Assembly: GCF_900207575.1 (NCBI RefSeq)
Contig: NZ_OAOQ01000013.1
Coordinates: 26,337 to 90,336, forward strand
DNA length: 64,000 nucleotides
Direction: 5' to 3'
Source: Cereibacter ovatus
GTDB taxonomy: Bacteria > Pseudomonadota > Alphaproteobacteria > Rhodobacterales > Rhodobacteraceae
Shown: positions 25,711-34,556 of the stretch, one piece after another
Numbering within the stretch: position 1 is the stretch's first letter
Layout of the letters: each line of letters begins with the position of its first letter
The notes under the pieces: generated by a model
Database searches by the model: none
Told to the model about the DNA's origin: nothing
The model's input: only the letters and a program-made list of their open reading frames with translations
Translations under genes and position numbers: made by a program

Positions 25711-26625
25711 TCATGCCGGGGCGAGGTCGCGGCGGGCCTCGTCCAGAAGGCGGCGGGTTTCGGAGCCCTGGAGTTTCTGGATGTCGTCCTGGTATTTCAG
25801 CAGGGCGCCGAGTGTGTCGGCGATGACTTCGGGGGACAGCTGGATCACGTCGAGGGCGAGCAGGCATTTCGCCCAGTCGATGGTTTCGGCGACGCCCGGT
25901 TTCTTGAACAGATCTTCGCGGCGCAGGCGCTGGACGAAGGCCACGATTTCCTGGCTGAGGGCGTTCTGCGCTTCCGGGGCGCGGGCGGAGAGGATCGCCA
26001 GTTCGCGCGCGAAGTCGGGATAGTCGACCCAGTGGTAGAGGCAGCGGCGTTTCAGCGCGTCGTGGACCTCGCGGGTGCGGTTCGAGGTCAGGATCACGAT
26101 CGGCGGTTCGGGGGCGCGGATGGTTCCGAGTTCGGGGATGGTCACCTGAAAATCGGAGAGGGCTTCCAGCAGGAAGGCTTCGAACGGCTCGTCCGTGCGG
26201 TCGAGTTCATCGATCAGCAGGACGGGGGCGCCGCCGGGTTGGGGGCGCATGGCTTGCAGGAGCGGGCGTTCGATCAGGTAGGCTTCGGTGAAGAGTTCCG
26301 ATTTCAGCGCGTCGCGGTCGGCGGTGCCGGCGGCTTCGCTGGCGCGGATCGCGATCATCTGGGCGGCGAAGTTCCAGTCGGCCACGGCCGAGGCGGCGTC
26401 GAGCCCTTCGTAGCATTGCAGCCGGATCAGGCGGCGGCCGAGGGCGGTGGCCAGGGTCTTGGCGATCTCGGTCTTGCCGGTTCCGGCCTCGCCTTCCAGA
26501 AACAGCGGTCGGCCGAGTTTCAGGGCGAGGAAGGTGACCGTCGCCAGCGCGCGGTTGCTGACATAGCCATGGGCCGCCAGAAGGTCGGCGGTGGCGTCGA
26601 TCGAGGCGGGCAGGCTTAGGGTCAA
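25711..26625 (-). CDS. MoxR-family AAA+ ATPase (CoxD-like)
   Basis: 304 residues from a TTG start. Walker A is GEAGTGKTEIAK, Walker B LLIDELDR, sensor 1 VILTSNRTREVHDALKRRC. The TTG at 26625 is preceded by CGGAGA, and everything upstream in frame looks non-coding. The earlier ATG codons would give an unrelated Arg/Pro-rich extension. MoxR ATPases act as chaperones with VWA partners, here the gene at 24413. The target enzyme is unknown. Confidence 0.85.
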   Translation of the reverse strand: MTLSLPASIDATADLLAAHGYVSNRALATVTFLALKLGRPLFLEGEAGTGKTEIAKTLATALGRRLIRLQCYEGLDAASAVADWNFAAQMIAIRASEAAGTADRDALKSELFTEAYLIERPLLQAMRPQPGGAPVLLIDELDRTDEPFEAFLLEALSDFQVTIPELGTIRAPEPPIVILTSNRTREVHDALKRRCLYHWVDYPDFARELAILSARAPEAQNALSQEIVAFVQRLRREDLFKKPGVAETIDWAKCLLALDVIQLSPEVIADTLGALLKYQDDIQKLQGSETRRLLDEARRDLAPA

Positions 26626-26827
26626 GGCGGGTCTCCGGCTGTCGGCCGAGGGTGGCCGAGGCGGGGTATCGGGGTCAAGCCGCGGTCGGGCGTCTTGCGA
26701 CCAAGGTCGGGGCGGGTGGACAAAATCGTCATGCTTTTGCCTCAATGCCCGCATCAACTGGACATGTCGGGAGACCATAAAGGGAATGGGCGGCATATCT
26801 CTGCCCCCGCGACTGCGAGGCCCTGAC

Positions 26828-27766
26828 ATGACCATCCCTTCCGCTTCCTGTGCGTCTTCCGCCTTTGCCGGTGATCGGGGCGTCTGGTTGCGGCATATCG
26901 AGGAGGTCGGCGAGGAGGCGGGGTATTTCCAGCCGCTTGGTGCCCGGCACCACGCCTTTTTCCGCGACGAGGGCGCGACGCTTGTCGTCAGTTTCGAGAC
27001 ACAGGAGGAGATCCGCATCCGGAGGCCGGACGGTCTGCCGCTGGGCGATGCGGTGGCGCGGGCCGAGGGCTGGTCGTCGCTGTGCCTGATCGCGGACGGG
27101 CCGACCTGGTATCGCGATCCGGCGGTCTATCGCTATTTCGACCGGCTGGTGGACGATGCCTTTTTCGAGGATTTCGACCGGGTGGTGTTTCATGGCGCCG
27201 GGATGGGAGGCTATGCCGCCTGCGCCTATTCCTTGACCGCACCGGGTGCCGTGGTGGTGGCAGTCAGCCCGCGGGCGACGCTTGATCCGGCCCGGGCGGG
27301 GTGGGACGGGCGCGACCGGGCGGCGCGGCGGCTGGATTTCCGCGACCGCTATGGCTATGCGCCCGACATGGTCGAGGGCACCGGCGAGGTGTTCGTGCTG
27401 CACGATCCGGCCGAGCCGCTGGATGCGATGCATGCCGCATTGTTCGGCGCGGGAAATGTCCGCCATCTGCGCTGTCGCAACGCAGGCGAGCCGCTTCAGG
27501 CCCTGCTGGAGCGGACGGGGATGACGGCGGCGCTGCTGCGCGACGCCGGGCGCGGGACGCTTGACCTTGGGGCGGCGGCGCGGATCTGGCGCGGGCGGCG
27601 GGCGGCGGTCGATTACCTTGTGCATCACCTGGCGTTGAACGCGCGGCACCCCGAGCGGGCGCGCCGGGTGCTTCTGACCGCGGGGCGGCAGGTCGAGGCG
27701 CGGCAGTTGCGTCAGCAGTTGCTGGCCTTGCGCGCCCGTGTGCAGGCAGAGGCGCGGTCGGCCTGA
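26828..27766 (+). CDS. alpha/beta hydrolase-like protein lacking the usual nucleophile
   Basis: 312 residues. The segment VVFHGAGMGGYAACAYS has the shape of an alpha/beta-hydrolase nucleophile elbow, but the position normally held by Ser is Gly (GAGMG). The C-terminal region is Arg/Ala-rich and helical. I do not recognise a characterised family. The start at 26828 (MTIPSAS) fits the onset of coding-like codon use; longer frames upstream cross the MoxR promoter region. It is divergent from MoxR. It may be a binding or regulatory protein rather than an enzyme. Confidence 0.7.
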   Translation: MTIPSASCASSAFAGDRGVWLRHIEEVGEEAGYFQPLGARHHAFFRDEGATLVVSFETQEEIRIRRPDGLPLGDAVARAEGWSSLCLIADGPTWYRDPAVYRYFDRLVDDAFFEDFDRVVFHGAGMGGYAACAYSLTAPGAVVVAVSPRATLDPARAGWDGRDRAARRLDFRDRYGYAPDMVEGTGEVFVLHDPAEPLDAMHAALFGAGNVRHLRCRNAGEPLQALLERTGMTAALLRDAGRGTLDLGAAARIWRGRRAAVDYLVHHLALNARHPERARRVLLTAGRQVEARQLRQQLLALRARVQAEARSA

Positions 27767-27832
27767 CGGATGCGGGTGGGCGGCGGCACCGACTCACTGG
27801 AAATGCGCGGGGCTTTGCAGTAGGCGGCAGGC

Positions 27833-28873
27833 ATGACCCAGAGCCTGACCCTCCGCCGCCCCGACGACTGGCACCTTCACCTGCGCGACGGCGCGATGCT
27901 GAAGGGGGTGCTGCCGGAAAGCGCACGCCACTTTGCCCGCGCCATCGTGATGCCGAACCTTGTGCCGCCGGTGGTGACCGGCGCGCAGGCCGCGGCCTAC
28001 CGCGACCGCATCCTTGCCGCACTGCCGGAAGGTGCCGCGTTCGAACCGCTGATGACCCTTTACCTGACCGAGACGACCGACCCGGCCGATGTGCGCGCCG
28101 CGGCCGTATCGGGGCTGGTGAAGGCGGTGAAGCTGTATCCGGCGGGGGCCACGACCAACTCGGCCTCGGGGGTGACGAATTTCGACCGGGTGCGCGAGGT
28201 TCTGGAAACCATGGCCGAGATCGGCCTGCCCTTGTGCGTGCATGGCGAGGTGACCGACCCGGCGGTGGATATCTTCGACCGCGAGGCGGTGTTTCTGGAC
28301 CGTGTGCTGGACCCGATCCGGCGCACGGTGCCGGGGCTGCGCGTGGTTCTGGAACATGTGACGACCGCGGACGGGCTGGATTATGTGCGCGGCGGCGGGC
28401 CCGATATCGCCGGCACGCTGACCACGCATCACCTGATCATCAACCGCAACCATATCCTCGCCGGCGGTATCCGGCCGCATTACTACTGCCTGCCGGTGGC
28501 GAAGCGTGAAACCCATCGGCTGGCGCTGCGCCGTGCCGCAACCGGGGGCGAGGCGTGCTTTTTCCTTGGCACCGACAGCGCGCCCCATGCCGATGCGGCC
28601 AAGGAATCGGCCTGCGGCTGTGCGGGCTGTTTCACCGCGACGAACACGATGGCGATCCTTGCGCATGTGTTCGAACAGGAAGGCGCGCTTGACCGGCTGG
28701 AAGGGTTCGTCTCGCTTCATGGCCCCGCCTTCTACCGCCTGCCCCCGAACGAGGCGCGGATCACGCTGGTGAAGGGCGGCCCGGTGGACATGCCGGCCAG
28801 GATCCTGACCGAGGCCGGCCCCGTCACGGTGTTCGATCCCGGCTTCCCGCTGCACTGGCGCGTGAACGGCTGA
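27833..28873 (+). CDS. pyrC: dihydroorotase (class II)
   Basis: Closes N-carbamoyl-aspartate to dihydroorotate in pyrimidine synthesis. The 346-residue length and the short N-terminal HxH ([10 protein letters not shown], His14 and His16) mark the E. coli-like class II type. [10 protein letters not shown] contains the carboxylated metal-bridging Lys, LCVHGEV and LEHVTT provide further His ligands and FLGTDSAPH the catalytic Asp. It is followed by pyrE 76 bases downstream. Confidence 0.96.
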   Translation: MTQSLTLRRPDDWHLHLRDGAMLKGVLPESARHFARAIVMPNLVPPVVTGAQAAAYRDRILAALPEGAAFEPLMTLYLTETTDPADVRAAAVSGLVKAVKLYPAGATTNSASGVTNFDRVREVLETMAEIGLPLCVHGEVTDPAVDIFDREAVFLDRVLDPIRRTVPGLRVVLEHVTTADGLDYVRGGGPDIAGTLTTHHLIINRNHILAGGIRPHYYCLPVAKRETHRLALRRAATGGEACFFLGTDSAPHADAAKESACGCAGCFTATNTMAILAHVFEQEGALDRLEGFVSLHGPAFYRLPPNEARITLVKGGPVDMPARILTEAGPVTVFDPGFPLHWRVNG

Positions 28874-28949
28874 CGCTTCGGGTTCCCCCATTCTTGCCGC
28901 AACCCGATGTCGCACGACCGGCACGCGGCCCGCTGAAAGGAAGATCACG

Positions 28950-29642
28950 ATGATCCCCACCTCTTTCCCCCCGCGCGAGGAAATCGCCCGCCTGACCGCG
29001 CGGATGCTGCTGGAAATTCAGGCCGTGCATTTCCGCCCGCACGAGCCGTTCACCCTGGCTTCAGGGTTGCCGTCGCCGACCTATATCGACTGCCGCAAGC
29101 TGATTTCCTATCCGCGCATCCGGTCCACGCTGATGGATTTCATGGCGATGACGGTGATGCGCGACGCCGGATTCGAGGCGTTCGACAACGTGGCGGGCGG
29201 TGAAACCGCGGGCATCCCGTTCTCGGCGCTGGTGGCCGAACGGCTGGGCCTGCCGATGACCTATGTGCGCAAGAAGCCCAAGGGCTACGGCCGCAACGCC
29301 CGTATCGAAGGCGTGATGACCGAAGGCCAGCGCGTGCTGCTGGTCGAGGATCTGACCACCGACGGCGGATCGAAACTGTCCTTTGTCGATGCGATCCGCG
29401 ACACCGGCGCGACCTGCGCCCATACGGCGGTGATTTTCTACTATGGCATCTTCCCCGAAACGATGGGCCGGCTTCAGGCCCATGGCGTGACGCTGCACCA
29501 TCTGTGCACATGGTGGGACGTGCTGGCCGAAGCCCGCGCCGCAGGCAGCTTTGACGACGCCACACTGGCCGAGGTCGAATGTTTCCTGTCGAACCCGCGC
29601 GATTGGCAGGACGCGCGGAAACCGGCCGATGGCGGGCGCTGA
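28950..29642 (+). CDS. pyrE: orotate phosphoribosyltransferase
   Basis: Couples orotate to PRPP giving OMP. 230 residues with the PRPP-binding loop [14 protein letters not shown], the catalytic flexible loop [15 protein letters not shown] and the N-terminal [18 protein letters not shown] orotate region. It sits directly behind pyrC with its own GAAAGGA ribosome site (AAAGGAAGATC before ATG). The pair is the second pyrimidine locus in the window after pyrG. Confidence 0.96.
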   Translation: MIPTSFPPREEIARLTARMLLEIQAVHFRPHEPFTLASGLPSPTYIDCRKLISYPRIRSTLMDFMAMTVMRDAGFEAFDNVAGGETAGIPFSALVAERLGLPMTYVRKKPKGYGRNARIEGVMTEGQRVLLVEDLTTDGGSKLSFVDAIRDTGATCAHTAVIFYYGIFPETMGRLQAHGVTLHHLCTWWDVLAEARAAGSFDDATLAEVECFLSNPRDWQDARKPADGGR

Positions 29643-29756
29643 CCGCCGCCGCAAGCTGGGGACAACCTGACAGGCCGCCGCGCAGAATCGGCCAGAAGCT
29701 GCGATTGTCGGCTGTGATGACCGCAAGATGTGGTAGGCTTGAACCTAGGGTCGGGC

Positions 29757-29765
29757 TTATCCACA
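29757..29765 (+). promoter_or_regulatory. DnaA box upstream of dnaB
   Basis: TTATCCACA, a perfect DnaA-box consensus, 147 bases before the dnaB start, with a partial second copy (GTCCACAGG) just after. It lies in the 269-base gap between pyrE and dnaB. Confidence 0.6.
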
Positions 29766-29911
29766 GGCCGTCCACAGGGTTCAGGCCGGGCCATCCCCCG
29801 TTCTGTGCCCCCCTGCCCCGGACCGGCAACTTGGGGTATGAACTCGGACCGCAGCCAAGGTCGCCCGCGAGTGGCGACAACGAACGAAAGAGCAGAGAGG
29901 CCAGAGCCGAC

Positions 29912-31402
29912 ATGAACGAGGTCAGGGCACTTCGCGACCCCCAGCCCGAAAAGGCGCCCGAGGCGCTGCCGCACAACATCGAGGCCGAGCAGCAACTGCT
30001 GGGCGCGATCCTGACCAACAACGACATCTTCGACCGTATCGCCTCGGTGATCCGGGCCGAGCACTTCTTCGACCCGGTGCATCAGCGCATCTTCGAAATC
30101 TCGGCCGCACGGATCCAGAAGAACGCGCTGGCCTCGCCGGTGACGCTGAAGGCGTTTCTGGAAGACGATCCGGGGCTGAAGGAACTGGGCGGGCCCGCCT
30201 ATCTGGTGCGTCTGGCGGGGGCCGCGATCTCGGCCTTTGCCGCGCGCGATTATGCGCAGATGCTGTATGATCTGGCGGTTCGGCGCGAGTTGATCGGGCT
30301 GGGCCGGGACATCGCCGCCAAGGCCGCCCGCGTCGATGTGACGTCCGAACCGAAGGAACAGATCGTCGAGGCCGAACAGCGGCTTTACAAGCTGGGGGAA
30401 CAGGGCCACGCCGAACGCGGCTTTCAAAGCTTTCTGAAGGCGGTGACCGACGCGGTGAACGTGGCCAACGCCGCCTATCAGCGCGACGGCGGGCTTGCGG
30501 GGATCTCGACCGGGCTGGCCGATCTGGACAAGAAGCTGGGCGGTCTGCATCCGTCCGACCTTCTGATCCTTGCCGGGCGGCCGTCGATGGGCAAAACCTC
30601 GCTGGCCACCAACATCGCCTTCAACATCGCCAAAGCCTACAAGCGCGGCCGTCACCCCGACGGCAGCGAAGGCGCGGTGGAAGGCGGCGTCGTGGGCTTC
30701 TTCAGTCTGGAAATGAGCGCCGAACAGCTGGCCGCGCGGATCCTGTCGGAAGCGGCCGAGGTGCCTTCGGAACAGATCCGCCGCGGCGACATGACCGAGG
30801 CCGAGTTCCGCCGTTTCGTCGAAGCCGCCAAGGCGCTGGAAGCCTGCCCGCTTTATATCGACGACACGCCCGCCCTGCCGATTTCGCAGGTCGCCGCCCG
30901 CGCCCGGCGGCTGAAGCGGACGCATGGGCTGGACGTGCTGATGGTGGACTATCTTCAGCTTCTGAAAGGCACTGGCGGCTCTCGTGACAACCGGGTGCAG
31001 GAAGTATCCGAGATCACCCAAGGTTTGAAGGCGATCGCCAAGGAACTGAACATCCCCGTGGTCGCGCTGTCGCAGTTGTCGCGTTCAGTGGAAAGCCGCG
31101 ACGACAAGCGGCCGCAATTGTCCGACCTGCGCGAATCCGGCTCGATCGAGCAGGATGCCGACGTGGTGATGTTCGTCTTCCGCGAGGAATACTACCGCGA
31201 GCGTGAAAAGCCGGGCGATCACGAGATGGAAAAGATGGCCCAGTGGCAGGCGCTGATGGAGCAGGTTCACGGCAAGGCCGAAGTCATCATCGGCAAGCAG
31301 CGCCACGGACCGATCGGCTCGGTCGAACTCAGCTTCGAGGGCCGTTTTACCCGGTTCGGCAACCTTGTCCGGCCGTGGCAACAGGGCATCGACAGCTACT
31401 GA
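29912..31402 (+). CDS. dnaB: replicative DNA helicase
   Basis: The hexameric fork helicase, 496 residues. The N-terminal DnaB domain starts PHNIEAEQQLLGAIL. The RecA-like domain has Walker A GRPSMGKTS, Walker B VLMVDYLQLL, and the arginine-finger/DNA-binding region SQLSRSVESRDDKRPQLSDL. EQDADVVMFVFREEYY and the KQRHGPIG motif near the C-terminus are standard. Start at 29912 after AGAGAGG; upstream in-frame codons overlap the pyrE tail. Its mRNA may be under DnaA control (box at 29757). Confidence 0.96.
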   Translation: MNEVRALRDPQPEKAPEALPHNIEAEQQLLGAILTNNDIFDRIASVIRAEHFFDPVHQRIFEISAARIQKNALASPVTLKAFLEDDPGLKELGGPAYLVRLAGAAISAFAARDYAQMLYDLAVRRELIGLGRDIAAKAARVDVTSEPKEQIVEAEQRLYKLGEQGHAERGFQSFLKAVTDAVNVANAAYQRDGGLAGISTGLADLDKKLGGLHPSDLLILAGRPSMGKTSLATNIAFNIAKAYKRGRHPDGSEGAVEGGVVGFFSLEMSAEQLAARILSEAAEVPSEQIRRGDMTEAEFRRFVEAAKALEACPLYIDDTPALPISQVAARARRLKRTHGLDVLMVDYLQLLKGTGGSRDNRVQEVSEITQGLKAIAKELNIPVVALSQLSRSVESRDDKRPQLSDLRESGSIEQDADVVMFVFREEYYREREKPGDHEMEKMAQWQALMEQVHGKAEVIIGKQRHGPIGSVELSFEGRFTRFGNLVRPWQQGIDSY

Positions 31403-31408
31403 AATCGC

Positions 31409-31428
31409 GGGCGGGGCGCGCCCCGCCC
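31409..31428. terminator. GC palindrome after dnaB
   Basis: A perfect 20-base palindrome GGGCGGGGCGCGCCCCGCCC seven bases after the dnaB stop. It can fold as an 8-bp stem with a 4-base loop. There is no U-run. Confidence 0.5.
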
Positions 31429-31433
31429 CGGCC

Positions 31434-31857
31434 TTACCCCCGCGCCGCCGGGCGGTGGGGGATGATGCCCGCGCCCGGTCTTTTTCGGTCACGGTCAGCT
31501 CGGTAAAGATTTCGAACGCATCCACGCCCTGATGGAAATACAGCTCGTTTCCGTTCAGGAACTGCGCACCCATCGCCTTGATCCGGGCAAGGACGGGGTA
31601 TAGACCGCATCGCCCCCCCTGCCCCCTTCGGGCCGCGGCGAGCCCGGACCGGCCGACCATCCCCAAGGGCTTCCAGTTCATCCCCCCGTCGAAGCCCGCT
31701 TCCGCGCATTGCACCAGCACCCGGCGAAGCTCATCCCGGGCTCGGCCGGGGGGATGAGATCGCAGGTCACGTTGCGGCCCACCGACAAACCGCAGGCCGG
31801 ATGCAGGATCGACGAGCGGGTGGCGGTGAGGCTGCCGCCGATCAGGCCCAACCGGAA
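31434..31857 (-). pseudogene. decayed shikimate dehydrogenase-like gene
   Basis: Two minus-strand frames together give the two ends of an AroE-type protein. The N-terminal part (frame ending at 31678) reads FRLGLIGGSLTATRSS...VTCDLIPP, matching the substrate-binding domain start. The C-terminal part, in a different frame, reads MGAQFLNGNELYFHQGVDAF, matching the family's end. The middle, including the NAD(P)-binding domain, is almost entirely missing, there is a frameshift near 31700-31725, and no natural start or stop survives. It is next to and divergent from aroQ, a shikimate-pathway gene, which supports the identification. Confidence 0.75.
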
Positions 31858-32136
31858 GGTGCGGTCGGGCGCGGCGGCGGAAGAAGCGGTCTGGGTCAGA
31901 CGGCCATATCCACGCGAAAAGGGGAATGGCGATGGAGTCCCGGATTCCAGCCGTTCCGTCCGCTGCCTTTCTTGGCGTGACCGGCAATCCTGATGTTCGT
32001 TTCCGGGCCCGCTCGGGCCTTTCGCCGGCTGCGGCGCGGGGCCCCTGGGTGGACGCGGCGCCCCCCTTCTGCAATCAAGATCGCAGACCGGCCGAAGGGC
32101 CGCGCCCAAGGGGCATCGAGCGATGGGGGAAAACCG

Positions 32137-32577
32137 ATGACCAAGACGATCTACATCCTGAACGGTCCGAACCTGAACCTGCTGGGCCAGCGCCAGCCCG
32201 AGATCTACGGCCATGACACGCTGGCCGATGTCGAACGCAACTGCGCCACCGTCGCGACCGAAAAGGGCTTTGCGGTCAAGCTGTTCCAGTCGAACCACGA
32301 AGGCGTCATCATCGACACCATCCATGAGGCCCGCCACGCCGCCTGCGGCATCGTCATCAATCCGGGCGCCTTCACCCATACCTCGGTCGCGATCCTTGAC
32401 GCGCTGAACACCTTCGAGGGGCCGGTGATCGAGTGTCACATCTCGAACGTGCACAAGCGCGAGAGCTTCCGCCACCATTCCTATGTCAGCCTGCGCGCCG
32501 ATGGTGTGCTGGCCGGGCTTGGGGTCGAGGGCTATGAACTGGCCGTGCGCCGGATCTGCTCGCTGCTGTCGAAGTGA
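32137..32577 (+). CDS. aroQ: 3-dehydroquinate dehydratase, type II
   Basis: A 146-residue dodecameric-type dehydroquinase. It starts [20 protein letters not shown] with the catalytic Arg/Tyr loop, [12 protein letters not shown] binds substrate, and [20 protein letters not shown] contains the active-site His. It dehydrates 3-dehydroquinate in chorismate synthesis or quinate breakdown. The start follows GGGGGA; a longer in-frame reading upstream would be basic and unrelated. The relic shikimate dehydrogenase beside it suggests the pair was once a quinate/shikimate unit. Confidence 0.95.
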   Translation: MTKTIYILNGPNLNLLGQRQPEIYGHDTLADVERNCATVATEKGFAVKLFQSNHEGVIIDTIHEARHAACGIVINPGAFTHTSVAILDALNTFEGPVIECHISNVHKRESFRHHSYVSLRADGVLAGLGVEGYELAVRRICSLLSK

Positions 32578-32753
32578 CCCGCGCGAGGCTTGTGGCCCTT
32601 CCGCCGATCGCGGCGCGGGCGGGGCCGCAGATGCTGGCTGGCCTCGCGATGGCAGAGGATGCCGGTCCCGCAGGGGCATGGTGGCGGCCTGCCCCCATGC
32701 CATTGATCCCGGCCCGGTCCGGCGTTTCGGCGGCTAGCCCGAATAGAGCGTAA
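32574..32753 (+). CDS. possible small protein overlapping the aroQ stop
   Basis: A GTG start in GTGA overlap with the aroQ stop opens a 59-residue frame ([20 protein letters not shown] at residues 3-22) ending with TAA at 32751. It resembles no family I know. The overlap geometry is that of a coupled gene, but codon use is not decisive. Low confidence. Confidence 0.2.
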   Translation: MTRARLVALPPIAARAGPQMLAGLAMAEDAGPAGAWWRPAPMPLIPARSGVSAASPNRA

Positions 32754-33230
32754 CCACTCGATTGGGGCCGCCCTTGCGCGTTCGGCAGACATCTGGGGTG
32801 TCTGATACGACGTCGTTATTGGCGTCGTTACGGACGTCACCAAGACCCAACCGGTGGCGACGAGTGCTGCTGCACGCCCGATGAGTCGATGCCTGTGTAT
32901 TCCAACGAAGGGGTGGAGTTGGCCGACGCTCTCGAACTTGCGCGCAACTTCCTGGCTGCCAGGGCGGCGGTCTTGGATGCAGTCGCTGGGGCGCGTGTGA
33001 TCGAGCGGTTGCTCTGCCGGTGAAAAGGAAAGGCCGGCACTGATGAGGTGCCGGCCGTGGGCTTTGCGGGGCCAACCGCTCCGCCCGTTTTGCATCGCGT
33101 GGCTTGGTCTTCGATGACCTGGACGATTCGTAGATAGGTCTTTTTTCGCCTATCGAAAACGCCGATGAACCGCAGTTTCTGTGCGGGTTTCTGTGCGGTT
33201 CCAGTGCGTCGCGTAAATTATTGAGAAGCT
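32754..33230. other. gene-poor region next to tRNA-Arg
   Basis: No confident gene. It contains a palindrome ACGACGTCGT (32807-32816), a short plus-strand frame of 44 codons at 32889-33023 with no ribosome site, a strong hairpin at 33032-33056 and an AT-richer stretch at 33120-33220. Codon structure is weak in all frames. It may be the degraded end of something that once used the tRNA as an insertion site, but no integrase is recognisable. Confidence 0.5.
33032..33056 (-). terminator. hairpin downstream of tRNA-Arg
   Basis: A perfect 9-bp stem GGCCGGCAC/GTGCCGGCC with a seven-base loop. On the minus strand it is followed by TTTCCTTTT, so it reads as a terminator for minus-strand transcription coming from the tRNA side. 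Confidence 0.55.
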
Positions 33231-33307
<77 letters not shown>

Positions 33308-33372
33308 GTTGGCGGGGGTATAGCCGCTTGCCGGTGCGGCTGCAACAGGATGTCGGCGCCGCCGGCGATAAT

Positions 33373-33951
33373 TCAGGCCCGATAGTTCACCTGACCTGCG
33401 GTCCAGCCCAACGGGCCAAGATGGGTCGTGGTGATCGACAGCGGCTCGATCCGGTGGGCGAAGGCTTGCTGCACATCAAGGCCAAGCGCGGTCTGAAGTC
33501 CGACCAGAATCGGCCCGAAATGGGCGACAATGATGACATCTTCGCCCGGATGGCGGGATACCAGATCGGCGACGGCCGCCGTGACGCGGGCGCGAAGCTC
33601 GTTCCAGCTTTCACCGCCCGGCGCGCGGACGGGGCCGGCGTTTTCCCAGAAGGCGCGGATGCGGGCGGGGGTGCCGGCCTCGATCGCGGCAAAGCTGCGC
33701 TCTTCCCATGCGCCAAAGTGGATCTCGCGCAGGCGGGGGTCGTGGGGCAGCCGCTGCCGCCCGTGGGCCAGCGCATCCGCGGTCGCGCGGGCGCGAATCA
33801 GGTCGGACGAGATCACCAGAGCCGGCCGCGGAAGTGCCGCATCCAGCCGCGCGACAGCCGCAGTGTCGGACAGATCCGCCGGCCGGTCGGTCCAGCCCAG
33901 CATCACGGTCGCATGTGTCGGCCCGTGCCGGACCCAGTGCAGCCGCGTCAC
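33373..33951 (-). CDS. histidine phosphatase family protein (CobC-like)
   Basis: 192 residues with the phosphoglycerate-mutase-like VRHGPT motif (phospho-accepting His9), [17 protein letters not shown] with the second Arg, and VAHFGPI with the second catalytic His. It overlaps the cobU-type gene (ATGA), which suggests the alpha-ribazole-5'-phosphate phosphatase (CobC) role in cobalamin nucleotide-loop assembly. Fold-level assignment is firm; the cobalamin role rests on context. Confidence 0.85.
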   Translation of the reverse strand: MTRLHWVRHGPTHATVMLGWTDRPADLSDTAAVARLDAALPRPALVISSDLIRARATADALAHGRQRLPHDPRLREIHFGAWEERSFAAIEAGTPARIRAFWENAGPVRAPGGESWNELRARVTAAVADLVSRHPGEDVIIVAHFGPILVGLQTALGLDVQQAFAHRIEPLSITTTHLGPLGWTAGQVNYRA

Positions 33952-34502
33952 GCCACGCCCTTTGGCAGTTCGCCCTTCAGCACCATCGGCAGGCCCGCCA
34001 TCACCGCCACCACCAGCCCCGCGCTGGCGGCAAGGCGCTGGTTCAGCCGGCCCTGTTCGTCACGAAACCGCCGGGCAAGCGAATTTTCGGGAACTATCCC
34101 CCAGCCCACCTCGTTGGAGACCACGACAACAGGCGCCTGACAGGTCTCAAGCGCATGAAGAAGCGAGGCGATCTCGGCATCAAGATCGTTTTCGGCCAGC
34201 AGGTGATTGGTCAGCCACAGCGTCGCGCAATCCAGCAGCACGCAAGCCTTGGGGGGAATCCGTGACAGGACAGGGCAAACATCGCGCGGAGCCTCGACCG
34301 TGTCCCAGCCGGCGCCGCGATCCTCGCGGTGGGCCGCGATCCGTGCGGCCATCTCGTCATCCCATGCTTCGGCGGTTGCCAGATAGATCCGGGGGCGGCC
34401 TGTCCCAATGACCAGCCGCTCTGCCATCCGCGATTTTCCGGACCGCGCACCGCCCAGAACAAGCGTCAGCGGCGGCAGCGCCAAATCATGTGATCCGGAC
34501 AT
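33948..34502 (-). CDS. cobU: adenosylcobinamide kinase / guanylyltransferase
   Basis: A 184-residue bifunctional enzyme (CobU, called CobP in the aerobic pathway). The N-terminal P-loop is GGARSGKS (Lys23), with VEAPRDVCPVL and LLDCATLWLTNHLL following, and VVVSNEVGWGIVPEN as the conserved Walker-B-like region. It phosphorylates adenosylcobinamide and transfers GMP to it. The start codon overlaps the presumed -35 side of the divergent rpoH promoter. Other cob genes are not in the window. Confidence 0.93.
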   Translation of the reverse strand: MSGSHDLALPPLTLVLGGARSGKSRMAERLVIGTGRPRIYLATAEAWDDEMAARIAAHREDRGAGWDTVEAPRDVCPVLSRIPPKACVLLDCATLWLTNHLLAENDLDAEIASLLHALETCQAPVVVVSNEVGWGIVPENSLARRFRDEQGRLNQRLAASAGLVVAVMAGLPMVLKGELPKGVA

Positions 34503-34520
34503 GGGTTTGTTCCGTAGTAT
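34491..34520 (+). promoter_or_regulatory. candidate extracytoplasmic-sigma (RpoE-like) promoter of rpoH
   Basis: TGATCC (34491-34496), an 18-base spacer and TAGTAT (34515-34520), about 37 bases before the rpoH start. The TGATC -35 matches the Rhodobacter sigma-E type, and the second rpoH of these bacteria is known to be sigma-E dependent. The -10 match is partial. Confidence 0.5.
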
Positions 34521-34556
34521 TTACCGAGACGTGAGCCGGTTCGACAGGGGGCCCTG

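Noticed and set aside
24413..26625. MoxR/CoxE pair as part of a CO dehydrogenase or methanol dehydrogenase locus
   Set aside because: No molybdenum or quinoprotein enzyme genes are present around the pair, so a specific target cannot be assigned.
32889..33023. 44-codon plus-strand frame (MPVYSNEGVELADALELARN start)
   Set aside because: Composition is plausible for a small protein, but there is no ribosome site and no recognisable family, so it is only mentioned within the gene-poor region.
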